A stretch of 64,000 bases of DNA, taken from positions 129,679,808-129,743,807 of the forward strand of contig NC_044556.1 of the NCBI RefSeq assembly GCF_007565055.1. Direction: 5' to 3'. Source of the stretch: Rhinopithecus roxellana (Eukaryota > Chordata > Mammalia > Primates > Cercopithecidae). Shown here in pieces: positions 44,530 to 54,599 of this stretch. Position numbers and translations under genes: made by a program. The notes beneath the pieces are model-generated. The model ran no database searches, was not told the DNA's origin, and saw only the letters and a list, made by a program, of their open reading frames with translations. The first letter of the stretch is position 1; each line of letters starts with the position of its first letter.

Positions 44530-44960
44530 AAGATGCTCTGGAGAAAACAAGCAGGCTACCATGAGCGAGAATGAAGGGAGACTGACTTTGGGTTCAACTA
44601 TGAAGCAAGGCCACATGGATGAAGTGACACTTAAGCCAAGACCTAAGGGACAAGAAGGAGCCAGTGACATGAGGGACAAGGGACCAAGCATTCCTGGCAA
44701 GAGACCATCCCAAGACCAGGAAGAGCTTTGACTGCTTGAAGAACAGAGACAGGTGAGAGAGGAGACTGGAGCGGGTGACAAGGGCCAGATCATGACAGCA
44801 AATACAACCCAGCAAAGATCCAGAGGATCCCAACAGCATGGCAGGGCAGAAGCATCAAACCCAGAGACAGGTGAGAAAGGAGACTGGAGCGGGTGACAAG
44901 GGCCAGATCATGACAGTAAATACAGCCGGAGGCTCCAGGAACAGCTGATGAGGTGGCGAA
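44530..44960 (-). mobile_element. L2 LINE, antisense, with internal direct repeat
   Basis: Antisense L2 ('gaagtgacacttaagccaag', 'aagcattcctggcaagagac', 'gacaagggccagatcatgac'). A block of about 64 bp at 44744-44807 recurs at 44862-44925, a 118-bp offset, with two differences, so part of the element was duplicated after insertion. Confidence 0.75.
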
Positions 44961-44979
44961 GGCAGGAGCAGAGGGGAAG

Positions 44980-45240
44980 TGTGGGGCCTCCAGCACTGTC
45001 TGGTCTTCTCTGACACATCCACCCTTGCTACAAGGGGGCACTTTCTAAAGTCTGCAACCGCTCAAGACCTCTCAAGGTCCGTCTCTTCTTGTATGTCCCA
45101 CAAGGCCCCCCACAATCTGGCTCTGGAATGTCCTCTTCCCACCCCACTCCTGGCACACCAAGCGACTTTTACTTTTGCAAACCCACCACTCTCTTCTACA
45201 CCATGTGCCCACACTCATGCTGCTCCCTAACTCCTAAAAG
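44980..45240 (+). mobile_element. L2 LINE fragment, sense (probable)
   Basis: 'tctgcaaccgctcaagacct', 'cccacaaggccccccacaat', 'ctggctctggaatgtcctct' and 'ctcatgctgctccctaac' follow the sense L2 3' ORF2 region. Together with the preceding antisense L2 they form an inverted pair. Confidence 0.55.
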
Positions 45241-45259
45241 GAGAAAGCACAAGATTATT

Positions 45260-45575
45260 CATGCAATTAAAATAATTCATATCAACTGAAATGTTGCATA
45301 ATAGGGGATTTGTTTAGCAAACCAGCAGCCATTTAAATGATATAGAAACATATTTTGCATGAAAAAATAGTCATGATCTATTAATTATAAAACAGTACAT
45401 ACACGGTATAATCCTGGTAAGGGTATGTGCATTTTGTGTGTATGAGGGTATAACAAAATGTTAGCTATGGTTATCTCCAAGTGGACAGAGTTATAGCAAA
45501 TTTTAGTTTTTATCTTTTATGTAATTTAACATTTTTCTAATACACAAGTATTACTTTTAAGATAAGAAGCAAACA
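45260..45575 (+). mobile_element. Old L1 3' end, sense
   Basis: 'aactgaaatgttgcataata', 'gcagccatttaaatgatata', 'tggttatctccaagtggaca' and 'tttatcttttatgtaattt' match an L1M/HAL1 3' end. Confidence 0.65.
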
Positions 45576-46089
45576 ACAAACAGAGCTGCTCTAGGGATCC
45601 GGTTGGCAATGTTCACAGAGCGATTGACCTCTGGCTGGTGACCGTGACTGCACATTGTAGACACAGCAGTGTTTCTCCAGGAGGACTGCAAGCAAGACTA
45701 ATTCATTAAGTGCTTTCAGTCCCGAAGATGACAGGAGCCAGGAAAGCATAAAGTCTTGTTACTACGACAGCCGGTAGCCTTGATGTCTGTGTGTTTATTT
45801 ATTAACTGGACTTTATGTATCCATCCTCCCAGAAGCTCCAGGAGCTTCCCAGCTGACTTTGATACAGATCACATTCTCAAAATAGTACAGTCCATCAGTC
45901 AGAATAAAGACAGGGCTGGCTCAACGCAGGATTGAAACTCCAAGAACACTGTCCTAAGAGGCAGAATGAATGTGGGAGAGAATATTGACTGGGGTTTGTG
46001 AGGTGTTAGGATAATCGAGTGTTGAGCAGCAAACTGGATTTTTGGGTCACTTCCTTTAAGCGAATAATGATTGAATGCCTTTTTTATCA
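45576..46089. other. No gene recognised
   Basis: Unique-looking sequence without a repeat or coding signal that I can support. Confidence 0.4.
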
Positions 46090-46260
46090 TCAGCTATTGA
46101 GTATAGCTCTAAACACATTCTTCCCTTTTACCTCACAGCAGTTTTGGGAGGAATTATTCCCATTTTAGAGCTGTTGAAACGGAGACTCAGAGAGAAGGAA
46201 TTGCTGGTGAATCACAGAGCTTGTGTTTTAACATCGTTTCTGCACTGAACATCCCCCACT
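46090..46260 (+). mobile_element. MIR SINE, sense, partial
   Basis: 'ttacctcacagcagttttgg', 'gaggaattattcccatttta', 'gagctgttgaaacggagact' and 'cagagagaaggaattgctgg' follow the MIR core in sense orientation. Confidence 0.65.
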
Positions 46261-47150
46261 CCTCCACTTCCCTACTGAAAGGGTGCTGCTTAACGGCCAG
46301 GAATTTTAAAGCTTAGAAAATGTCCTATTGATTTTGGCAGGAAGCAGATACCACGTGCTCTTGTTGAATGGATGGATGGATGAATGAACAAAAGAAAGAA
46401 TGGTTTTAAAAGGTCATATAATCCTATCAAGGCAGGGAGAGAGAATCACGTTAGAAACCTATCTCACAGATAGTTGCTACAAATGAATGTGACAAGGATT
46501 CAGTGGTTCTTTCTGTTTCCTACCCAAGATTTATAAGTAGATGCCTGTGATGGGAGTAAACATCAGGAGAGTCTTTTTTTCCAGGGCTGCAGAGAATTGG
46601 GATCATGCTGGGTATGCGGGTCAGTCAGTCCTGTCAACGGTCTGGGGGAGGAGAGGTGCTCACCTGGTTGAGCTGCCATGCACAAGGCTGGATGTGTGCT
46701 GTTTTCATTTGCAGATTGCTTACAAGGTCCTTCCCTGTCCTGGCGGTTTGCCGGCCTCACCCATGGTCTAGGGACACAGAGGAGGAGGAGGCCCAAACGG
46801 CACAGCTTCTTGGGGCACGTGTGAGGGAAATGCTTTCTTTTTTTATTCAAGATTGTATCAAGTGAAGAGCTGGTTTTCACCAACTTCAGGAATGCTCGGG
46901 ATTGGTTATTGGGTCAGCAAGTAGACAGTGAGGGAGGCTTTGGTTCACATCTCTTAGCTCCTTAGTCATCCTCCTTGCTGTGCAAGAAAAGGCTTGAATA
47001 TAACTTCTTCCAGTTCTGCATTAGCCAGCAAGGGGAATGAGGCCATTGTGAACACACACTGTGGCGGCCTAGGAGAGAAATACTTCAGGCGACATGATGA
47101 TGGTCCTTATCTTGCAGGAGTTCCCAGGGTAGGGGAGGAAAAAATACTTT
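46261..47150. other. No gene recognised
   Basis: An acceptor-like 'ttttcatttgcagattg' near 46707 stands out, but no coding exon or matching donor can be assigned. Short frames at 46541-46771 and 46605-46865 show no domain. Confidence 0.4.
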
Positions 47151-47164
47151 TCCTTCTGCCTTTC

Positions 47165-47700
47165 AGAGTTCATAGCTGGGACTGTCTGTAACAAAAGACA
47201 GATCAACAGGAGAAAAACAAACAGAAATTTGTTAATGTGTATACTTCATCTCTACATGGGAGATACTTAGGGAAAAAATAAGTAAATCTCAAAGAGATGG
47301 CTTAGAATTCAGGCTTAAACATCATCTTCAGCTAAAGGCAAAAGAGAGAAGGGTGTGGGGGAGGCCAGTTATGGGGAGATGACCAGGCAGATTATCAGAA
47401 TAAAGTCTGTTATGCAGATGTAAGCCTGCTCCAGTTAATAAGACTTTCTCGTGATTTAGTCGTGCTTCTCTTCCTGCTACAGACACCCTTACAAATGGTG
47501 ATTTCCTTTATAGATGTAAATTTCCCTTACAAAAGAGTCACTTCTACTCTGTTTTCAGAACTTCTCCTGTATCTGTTGTTTCTCAAAATAATCAGCTCAA
47601 AATCATCCTTATGCCAAAGAGGCATGTTTTGGCATGGCACATTCTGGTCTCCTACAACAGCTTCCTTGGACAGAGAATATGCACTGACTTGAGCATTACA
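47165..47700. mobile_element. Possible ancient LTR-type repeat, family not assigned
   Basis: A run including 'caaatggtgatttcctttat', 'agatgtaaatttcccttaca', 'tttctcaaaataatcagctc' and 'atgccaaagaggcatgtttt' is familiar as a dispersed mammalian repeat, probably an old LTR. Neither family nor strand is secure. Confidence 0.4.
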
Positions 47701-48343
47701 GAGCAGTGCCATTGAAATAATTGTAAAAAACTTGTGAGCGAGGGGGATGCAAAACACCAGACTGGCTAGTTTCTTCTTTTGAAAAATGAAGGCAGCTGGG
47801 ATGCACTCTACTTTTTCCTACTTTCCTGCTCTAAGAATTTGTAATTCTTTGATCACAAGTCTAATAAGGTTAATCAGAAAAGACCTGAAGATTTAGCTGA
47901 TTTCTGAGAAAGGGCATGGGAGACTTTGGAGGACTATAAGCTCATCCTGAGAGGAAAGGGTTTCTGGTGGTAGGTTGTAGCAAGTCCCATTTTACAGATG
48001 CAGAAAATGAAGACCAGACCTCCTCCCCAAAATGGCAGAGAAATCCTAATGCTTGGACTTGTGCAATGGGTACAAGACAGCTGCCTTCCCTTGGCTGAAG
48101 GAGAGTTTCTCTCCTGGAGGACTTAGCTGGGTGTATGGAGGGGTCTGAATTCCTCCCCTTGAATTCCTCCCACTGCTTCTTTGCCAGTTCCATCCAACTC
48201 AGATGGGGAACTGCTTTTAAACATTATTTCTGAAAGACTACACACACACAAAGAGGAGAGAGACAGCACACGCTCTTTGTATTTTATTTGGGGAATCATA
48301 ACGACTCTCAGGTGAAACAGAGAGCTGAACCAATCAAGCACTC
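47701..48343. other. No gene recognised
   Basis: Unique-looking sequence with a short (CA)5 patch near 48241 and a small repeat 'gaattcctccc' twice at about 48149-48173. Confidence 0.4.
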
Positions 48344-48481
48344 TTCCCAGGGCTCAAAAGAAACAAGTGTCACAAAACTGGCTGGCAGTACTGCAGAAAA
48401 TAGATGATGGGAACACCCGTGTGGGTGTGGGTGACCTTGACGAGGGAAACACTAGCCAGTATTTTTATATGCCCACTTTGT
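48344..48481 (+). repeat. Source copy of a 138-139-bp dispersed duplication
   Basis: From 'ttcccagggctcaaaagaaa' to 'tatgcccactttgt', this block is identical to 50531-50669 except for one extra c in the other copy. Here its flanks are continuous unique sequence on both sides, so I take this as the original. The short frame 'SQNWLAVLQKIDDGNTR' appears in both copies simply because the DNA is duplicated. Confidence 0.9.
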
Positions 48482-48950
48482 CTCAGGACATTGGTGATGT
48501 TGCATCCTCTAACAACAAGCTCTGGTTTATTCTCATGACATCTGGGCAGAAGAGGTGGGGACGACGAGGCAGATAAGAATATACCTATTTTGAGGAGCAG
48601 AGAAACTGAGCCATAACTGGGGAGTGAAGCTTGTTTAAAGTCTTGTGGATAGGCTTTGGGGTTCTTCAAATGGAAACAGGTTGCTCAACCTCTCATTCCA
48701 TGCTCCAGCAGCTCAAATTCTGTACTCTCAAAGATTTCCTATTAAATTTGATTTATTTTCCTTCTGTTACCCTTTCATGGTAGACGAGGTATTGATAGAG
48801 TAACCAACTTGTCAAGGACTCTCCCAGTTTTAGGACTAAAGGTTTGAAATCCAGAGAATCCCCTCAGTCCTTGGCAAACCAGGATGGTTGTTCACCCTCG
48901 AGGTGTGTAACTGCTTCAGAGAAACAGCTGTCGGGGGAGAGCGTTTCTGG
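48482..48950. other. No gene recognised
   Basis: Ordinary sequence downstream of the duplication source. No repeat family or exon recognised. Confidence 0.4.
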
Positions 48951-48954
48951 AGGT

Positions 48955-49215
48955 GGTCTTACATGGTCGTTAAGAGCGTGGGCTCTGGGCACATGCTAGG
49001 GTACAAGTCCCAGCTCTGGCACACATCCCTGTGACCTGGGGCAAATCACTTGACCTCTCTGTGCCTCAGTTGCCTCATCTGTAAAATGGGGATAGTGACA
49101 ATCTGTACCTCAAGAGGTTGCTGTGTGAATTATATAAATCCATACGTGAAATGCTCTTTTATTTAAAATAGTGCCTGTCTCATAAGAAGAGCTCAGTAAT
49201 TGTTAGCCGTGATTG
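48955..49215 (-). mobile_element. MIR SINE, antisense, nearly complete
   Basis: Very recognisable: 'gtcgttaagagcgtgggctc', 'caagtcccagctctggcaca', 'ctctctgtgcctcagttgcc', 'tcatctgtaaaatggggata' and 'agagctcagtaattgttagc'. Confidence 0.92.
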
Positions 49216-49486
49216 CTTTGTCAGCATCTGCCTGTTGAGGAATCACAAAGATCAAAGGATCTCAGAACTGATGGGCTGCCTCCTTAATTTCATCTCAGTG
49301 CCCCCAAATTTAAATGCACTCCACACGTCGTAGCAACCCCCTTCCTTGTCCACCTCTTCCCTTTCTTCCTCACCCTATGGCTGCCGCTGGTGGAGGCTGG
49401 TTTGCTCTGTGTCAAAGTGGATGTCATCCCACTTCACTTGTTGGCAGGATTGGGGGATGGCAGGCGTGTGGGATGTGATCTCCGAG

Positions 49487-49655
49487 TGCAGTACTCTCAG
49501 ACTTGAACATGCACGCACAGCACCTGGGCATCTTGTTAAATTTTGTTAGATGTGGATTCTGATTCGGCAGGTCTGGGGTGGGGCCCACAATTTTGCATTT
49601 CTAATAAGCTCCCAAAGATACTGCTGGTTTGGGCCCACTCTGTGCGTGCCAGGCC
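49487..49655 (-). mobile_element. MER5A-like hAT DNA transposon, antisense
   Basis: 'tactctcagacttgaacatg', 'cagcacctgggcatcttgtt', 'attctgattcggcaggtctg', 'gggtggggcccacaattttg' and 'catttctaataagctcccaa' follow the reversed MER5A consensus. The ends are eroded. Confidence 0.8.
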
Positions 49656-50278
49656 ACATCATGTGTCAGCCTGTGGAAGTCTAAGTAAAAGACGGTAATA
49701 TTCTTGCCCAGCTGAGGACCCTAAAATAGAATGAGTGATGGGGACGGGGATGGGAGTTGCTTAAATATGCTTAGAGTGTTTGAGGGGAGCAGCTCAGAGA
49801 GTGGTGAAGCCATCAGGGCATGAAAGGTCTGTGGGGCCAATGCTGAGATCTGTGGTGAGTATTGTAGGTAAAGTTAATAACAGTGGTTAAGGACTTGAGC
49901 TTTGGGAATTTTTTTGCTGATTTTAAATATCAGAGCTGGTTCAAGACTATTGCTTAAATAGTCTCTCTCTCTGTCTCTCTCTCTCACATCCATGGATTTG
50001 CTACCTTGAATGGTGGACAAAGGGTGTAGTGCCCCCCAGTGCCTGGGAATGACACATGGTGAGTGTGACTACAGGAGGTTCAGAATGGCTGGCCTGACAT
50101 GAGAGAAGTCTCCAAAGCTGGACGTCCAGGCTCCCTACCCAAAAACTCCCTCACAGAGAGTGACCTTGCCTAGGATGGGATCTGATACTTTCTCAGCCAT
50201 CTTGGAAGGGCTCTATAGCTCCATGATGGAAGAATGGACAGAACTGTCCCAAACAATCTGGGTTCCAGAAATAAGCCT
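49656..50278. other. No gene recognised
   Basis: Contains a (TC)n-rich patch at about 49963-49985 and possible MIR remnants near 49875 ('taacagtggttaaggacttg'). Nothing is coding. Confidence 0.4.
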
Positions 50279-51027
50279 TGTTCGGGCTCAGAAAACAATA
50301 CCCCAAGATGAAGGCCTCAGAAGCAAAAGTTTTTCTCTGACTTTCCTGTGCCCTCCTGTCTCTCAGTCCCATTTTGCCCCAAGTTCAGCCGTAGGAACTA
50401 GAATCTCTCTTCCCCAAGGCAGGTCATAGAAATCAGAACCCCTTTTCCCCAAAGCCAGCTATGAAACCTAAAAATATTACCCTAGCTTGCACTCCGCTTT
50501 CTCATAAAGAAATTATCTGACCCACCTTGTTTCCCAGGGCTCAAAAGAAACAAGTGTCACAAAACTGGCTGGCAGTACTGCAGAAAATAGATGATGGGAA
50601 CACCCGTGTGGGTGTGGGTGACCTTGACGAGGGAAACACTAGCCAGTATTTTTATATGCCCCACTTTGTGGGTCATGAGACCCCCCATTCCAGAGAGGGC
50701 CCTGCCCCACACCCAGAGGAAGGACTTCATGCTCAGAGGGGCCAAGAAGAATCCAGACCCACAGGCCTGGCTGGGTTTCCCCACTCAGTCTATTAACGTT
50801 AGATCAGACCCTTTTTGTCCAATCATATTTCTACACAGCTGCCCATACTTTGTTGAACCTAAGCATAAAAATGAACAATTTCCCCTTGTATCTTTGGGTC
50901 CTCATTCTGAAGGCTCCCAGGTACACACATTAAATAAATGTGTATGCCTTTTCTCTAATTAATCTGCCTTTTTCGAGTTGATTTTTCAGTGAACCTTCAG
51001 AGAACCAAGGGGAACTTTCTCCTTACA
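50279..51027 (+). mobile_element. ERV1-type solo LTR (MER4/MER61-group-like), carrying a foreign insert
   Basis: The sequence opens 'tgttcgggctcagaaaacaa' and closes 'aactttctccttaca', a TG...CA span. A polyadenylation signal 'aataaa' lies near 50933, preceded by 'cctaagcataaaaatgaaca', which could serve as a TATA-like element. 'aattaatctgcctttttcga' and 'ttttcagtgaaccttcagag' are typical of the R/U5 part of class I endogenous retroviral LTRs. No gag, pol or env sequence is next to it, so it is a solo LTR. A 139-bp non-LTR block interrupts U3 at 50531-50669. The exact family name is uncertain. Confidence 0.65.
50531..50669 (+). repeat. 139-bp block inserted in the LTR, copied from 48344-48481
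   Basis: Matches the upstream block base for base apart from one additional c ('gccccactttg' versus 'gcccactttg'). It lies between LTR sequence 'ctgacccaccttgt' on the left and 'gggtcatgagaccccccatt' on the right. Its presence therefore appears to interrupt an otherwise continuous LTR. No poly(A) tail or target duplication accompanies it. Confidence 0.85.
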
Positions 51028-51102
51028 CCCCACAGCATAGACAGAACTTTCTCTTTACACACCATGGCACCTCACATTTGAGGTGCACTTTACTCCTTTT
51101 TC

Positions 51103-51402
51103 TTTTTTTTTTTTGATTTGGAGACATACTTTCATTCTTGTCGCCCAGGCTGGAGTGCAATGGCACAATCTTGGCTCACTGCAACCTCCACCTCCCAGGT
51201 TGAAGCGATTCTCCTGCCTCAGCCTCCCGAGTAGCTGTGATTACAGGCGCCTGCCACCACACCCGGCTAACTTTTGTACTTTTGGTAGAGACAGGGTTTC
51301 ACATGTTGGTCAGGCTGGTCTCGAACTCCTGACCTCAGGTGATCTGCCCATCTCGGCCTCCCAAATTGCTGAGATTACAGGCATGAACCACCGTGCTCGG
51401 CC
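51103..51402 (-). mobile_element. AluS
   Basis: Antisense Alu with the perfect 14-bp target duplication 'tttactcctttttc' at 51089-51102 and 51403-51416. 'ctcaggtgatctgcccatct' and 'ggttgaagcgattctcctgc' indicate AluS. It inserted 76 bp downstream of the LTR. Confidence 0.95.
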
Positions 51403-51416
51403 TTTACTCCTTTTTC

Positions 51417-52151
51417 AAAGCTACAAACAGGAGTTCTCCCTGCCATCCTTCTCCCAGTGTCTTCCCTCAGAGATGATATCAGGCGCCAAGACAATATGAC
51501 CGTCTGGTACAGTGAATCTGCCCTCCACTCTCTGGTATGCTCAGATTCCAGAGAAACCTTCCCAGAAGAGGTCACAGAGAAGGGGTTGGACTTGTTCGAG
51601 TCCAATCCTGCTCACTGTTGCCTGGCTTCCCTTAGGCCAGGCTTGTGCTAGTTTGAAAAATGGCCTTATGATAATGAGCACTAAAAGCACTCTACAGACC
51701 GGGTGCCCTGGGAAGACGTTCAGGGACTCAGCCTTCCCCAGCTCCCTTCCCTCCACTGCCAGCTCTCAGCATTGTGCACTTTTAATCTCCCACACGGCTG
51801 CCAGTGTACTACACATTTGTATCTGTCACTTCAGATCCCCCCGCATGGCTGCTCTCAGCCAACTGGGAGCCTTCTCCTTTTTTCCCAGAATGTTCCCCGA
51901 GGACAACTCAGCCCTTGATAAAGGCTTCCACTTTCTTTTGTTTCTCTTGGTGAGAAAACCCCTCCTCCTACCTTACAGAGCCTGCCCAGGCCCAGGCACC
52001 CCCTACCTGCAGCCTACTGCTCCAGGTACAGCTTCCTTCCCATCCCTCTCCCCGCAGGAGAATCCTGGTGCTCCAATGCCCTCCTGACACAGGTCAATGT
52101 AACAGTATCCCAGAATTTTATGATGGCCCTCTAATTCCTATAGCTAGAAGG
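51417..52151. other. No gene recognised
   Basis: Unique-looking sequence. The plus frame at 51512-52087 (191 codons) has no recognisable domain, starts beside the Alu and overlaps frames of similar length in other phases. I do not call it a gene. Confidence 0.4.
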
Positions 52152-52164
52152 GACCTCAGAAGTT

Positions 52165-52600
52165 TTTATAAAAAATTTATTGTGGTTAAGAAAACCACAC
52201 AACAATTAATTTTCCGTTTTAACCATTTGTAAGTGTTCAGTAGTGTTAAGTATAATATATATTGTTGGGCAACAGATCTCTAGACAATTTTCATCTTGAA
52301 AAATTGAAACTCTGTAACCATTAAACACTAATCTCCCCTCTCCCCTTCCCTCAGTCCTTGGCCACCACCTTTTCTACTTTCTGTTTGTATGATTTTAAAT
52401 ACTTTAGATACGTCATATGAGTGGAATCATATGGTATTTCTTCTTTTGTGAATGTCTTATTTCATCTAGCATAATGTCCATCTATGCTGTAGCATATGAC
52501 AAGATTTACTTCTTTTTTAAGGCTGCATAATATTCCATTGTATGGATATACCACATCTCTTTACCTGTTCATCTATTGATAGACATTCGGGTCACTTCCT
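52165..52600 (-). mobile_element. L1 3' UTR/ORF2-end fragment, antisense
   Basis: 'ttattgtggttaagaaaacc', 'ctccccttccctcagtcctt', 'gtggaatcatatggtatttc', 'ataatattccattgtatgga' and 'catctattgatagacattcg' are reversed L1 3' sequence. The flanks share 'cctcagaagttttt' (about 52152-52165 and 52599-52612), a 14-bp target duplication, so both ends are defined. Confidence 0.85.
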
Positions 52601-52612
52601 CAGAAGTTTTTT

Positions 52613-52943
52613 TTAACCCTTTATTTTGCAACTCATCACCCACATAAACAAAGACTGCACAGTCAATAAGACCAAGACCACACAGCCAGTAAGTGTGCAA
52701 TAACTGCCCAAGACCACACAGCCAATATGATGTCTGTTTGTACAGGTTTTTATTGTTGTCTCCTGGATTCTGGCAACAGCATTTAGGGGCTCTGGTCTAA
52801 CATGGAGTTAGTCAAAATAGACTTTCCAAGACTACTAGAGGCTCCAGGGGCAGGTAATGGTGGCCGGGTTAGTCCTGATGGTGGCTGTGTGCCCATAAGA
52901 ACATCCAGCTTTGGCTTTGGTGTGGTCAAGTGTCTTATGTGTA
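52613..52943. other. No gene; possible MIR remnant
   Basis: 'gaccaagaccacacagccag' at 52671 and 'caagaccacacagccaatat' at 52709 repeat each other, as in a MIR-like core that was partly duplicated. The remainder is unassigned. Confidence 0.4.
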
Positions 52944-52959
52944 TGGACACTGGATTTTT

Positions 52960-53272
52960 TTTTTTTTTCTTTTCTTTTCTTTTCTTTTTTTTGAGACGGA
53001 GTCTCGCTCTTGTCGCCCAGGCTGGAGTGCAGTGGTGCGGTTTCGGCTCACTGCAACCTCTGCCTCGTGGGTTCAAGTGATTCTTCTGCCTCAGCTTCCA
53101 AAGTGCTGGAATTACAAGCGTGTGCCACCACACTTGGCTAATTTTTGTATTTTTAGTAGAGACGGGGTTTCACCATGTTGGCCAGGATGGTCTCGATCTC
53201 CTGACCTCGTGATCTGCCCGTCTCTGCCTCCCAAAGTGCTGGGATTACAGGCATGAGCCACCACATCTGGCC
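52960..53272 (-). mobile_element. AluS with an atypical internal segment
   Basis: Antisense Alu with the perfect 16-bp target duplication 'tggacactggattttt' (52944-52959 and 53273-53288). At 53092-53120, 'gcttccaaagtgctggaatt' replaces the normal 'cctcccgagtagctgggact' of the linker region. It resembles the other arm of an Alu, which suggests a patch of gene conversion or recombination. Confidence 0.93.
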
Positions 53273-53505
53273 TGGACACTGGATTTTTAAAGATACTAAG
53301 GAATTATTGTTCATTTGTTTTAGTGCATTAGTGGTGTTGTGTTATATGTTTTTTTAAAAGACTTTTAGAGATGCATACTGAAATGATTATACATTAAACA
53401 TGATGTCTAGGTTATGTTTCAAAATCATTGTTGGAAGGTATGGATGAAACAAGGCTGGGGGCTCATTATAGCATTCTCTCTACTTTTGTATATGTGTGAA
53501 ATTTT

Positions 53506-53797
53506 ATATATATTTATTTATTTACTTACTTTGAGACAGGGTCTTGCTCTCTCACCCAGGCTGGAGTGCAGTGGCGTGATCATGACTCACTGCAGCCTCA
53601 AACTCCTGGGCTTAAACTATTCTCCCATCATAGCCTCCTGAGCAGCTGGGCCCGCAGGTGTGTGCCACCATGCCTGGCTAACTTTAAATTTTTTTTTTTG
53701 GTAGAGATGGGATCTCACTACACTGTCCAGGTTGGTCTTGAAGTCCTGGGCTCAAATGGTCCTCCTGCCTTGGCCTCCCAAAGTTCTGGGATTACAG
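53506..53797 (-). mobile_element. AluJ, 5' truncated
   Basis: Antisense Alu with a (TATT/TTAC) tail at 53508-53530 and J-type 'cagggtcttgctctctcacc' and 'gggctcaaatggtcctcctg'. It ends at 'ctgggattacag'. The flanks share 'gaaatttt', a likely target duplication. Confidence 0.9.
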
Positions 53798-53809
53798 AAA
53801 TTTTCTAAA

Positions 53810-54248
53810 ATAAAAATGTTTGAATCTTAAAAACTCTTTTCATCTTACATTTGGATAGGTCACACCTGCCTCCCACTCTCTAAGAACTCAGCAGATTATT
53901 GCTGAAATAGGAGGAGTTTTGACTATTATCAATTGTAAGCTCTGGAAAATAAAGTACCACCACCATTGGGCAGGCAATGTAAAAACAAACAAAAATCCGT
54001 GCAGGCTGTGGGAACGGCACTAGCAGATTTGTGTAGCCCCGTGGCAGAGGTGGCAGTGGCGTGAGGGGCTGAGCTTTGTCCATGGGGCAGGCTGTACTCT
54101 GGGATCAGGCCTTCCATCCTGAACCTGGACCTGGGGCGCTTCTCCACCAGAAGCAGTTGGCAGTCACCAGCTTCCTTACTTATAAACAGTTTGGCCACAT
54201 CATGAAGTAAATACGTTCTTTTGTTCATTTGTTTAAGTATTCATTTAC
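53810..54248. other. No gene recognised
   Basis: Single-copy-like sequence. The minus frame at 53929-54228 shows no domain. Confidence 0.4.
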
Positions 54249-54264
54249 TCTTTCGTCCCTAATG

Positions 54265-54423
54265 CTTTTTTTTTTTTTTTTTGAGATGGAGTCTTGCTCT
54301 GTTGCCCAGGTTGGAGTGCAGTGGCGCGATCTCGGCTGAGTGCAAGCTCTGCCTCCCGGGTTCACGCCATTCTCCTGCCTCCCGAGTAGCTGGGACTATA
54401 GGCGCCCACCACTATGCCGGGCT

Positions 54424-54457
<34 letters not shown>

Positions 54458-54582
54458 TATTTTTAGTAGAGACAGGGTTTCACCACGTTAGCCAGGATGG
54501 TTTCAATTTCTTGACCCCATGATCCGCCCGCCTCCGCCTCCCAAAGTGCTGGGATTACAGGTGTCAGCCACCACGCTTGGCC
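54265..54582 (-). mobile_element. AluY with 31-base linker T tract
   Basis: Antisense Alu with AluY states 'gtgcaagctctgcctcccgg' and 'gttcacgccattctcctgcc'. A small deletion removed 'tcagcc' from 'cctgcctcagcctcccgag'. The linker T tract at 54426-54456 is 31 long. The target duplication is 'ctctttcgtccct' / 'ctctttcatccct'. Confidence 0.94.
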
Positions 54583-54599
54583 TCTTTCATCCCTCATTC

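Noticed and set aside
46690..46800. Acceptor-like 'ttttcatttgcag' followed by a short frame, considered as an exon
   Set aside because: The putative exon is short, meets a stop quickly, has no good donor, and resembles no known protein.
48367..48576. Apparently conserved peptide 'SQNWLAVLQKIDDGNTRVGVGDLDEGNT' found twice
   Set aside because: The peptide is shared only because the DNA block is duplicated with near-perfect identity. Neither copy has an extended frame or family resemblance, and no synonymous-site excess is possible with identical DNA.
51512..52087. 191-codon plus-strand frame
   Set aside because: No domain or composition typical of a protein. Overlapping frames of comparable length, no promoter, and it begins beside an Alu.
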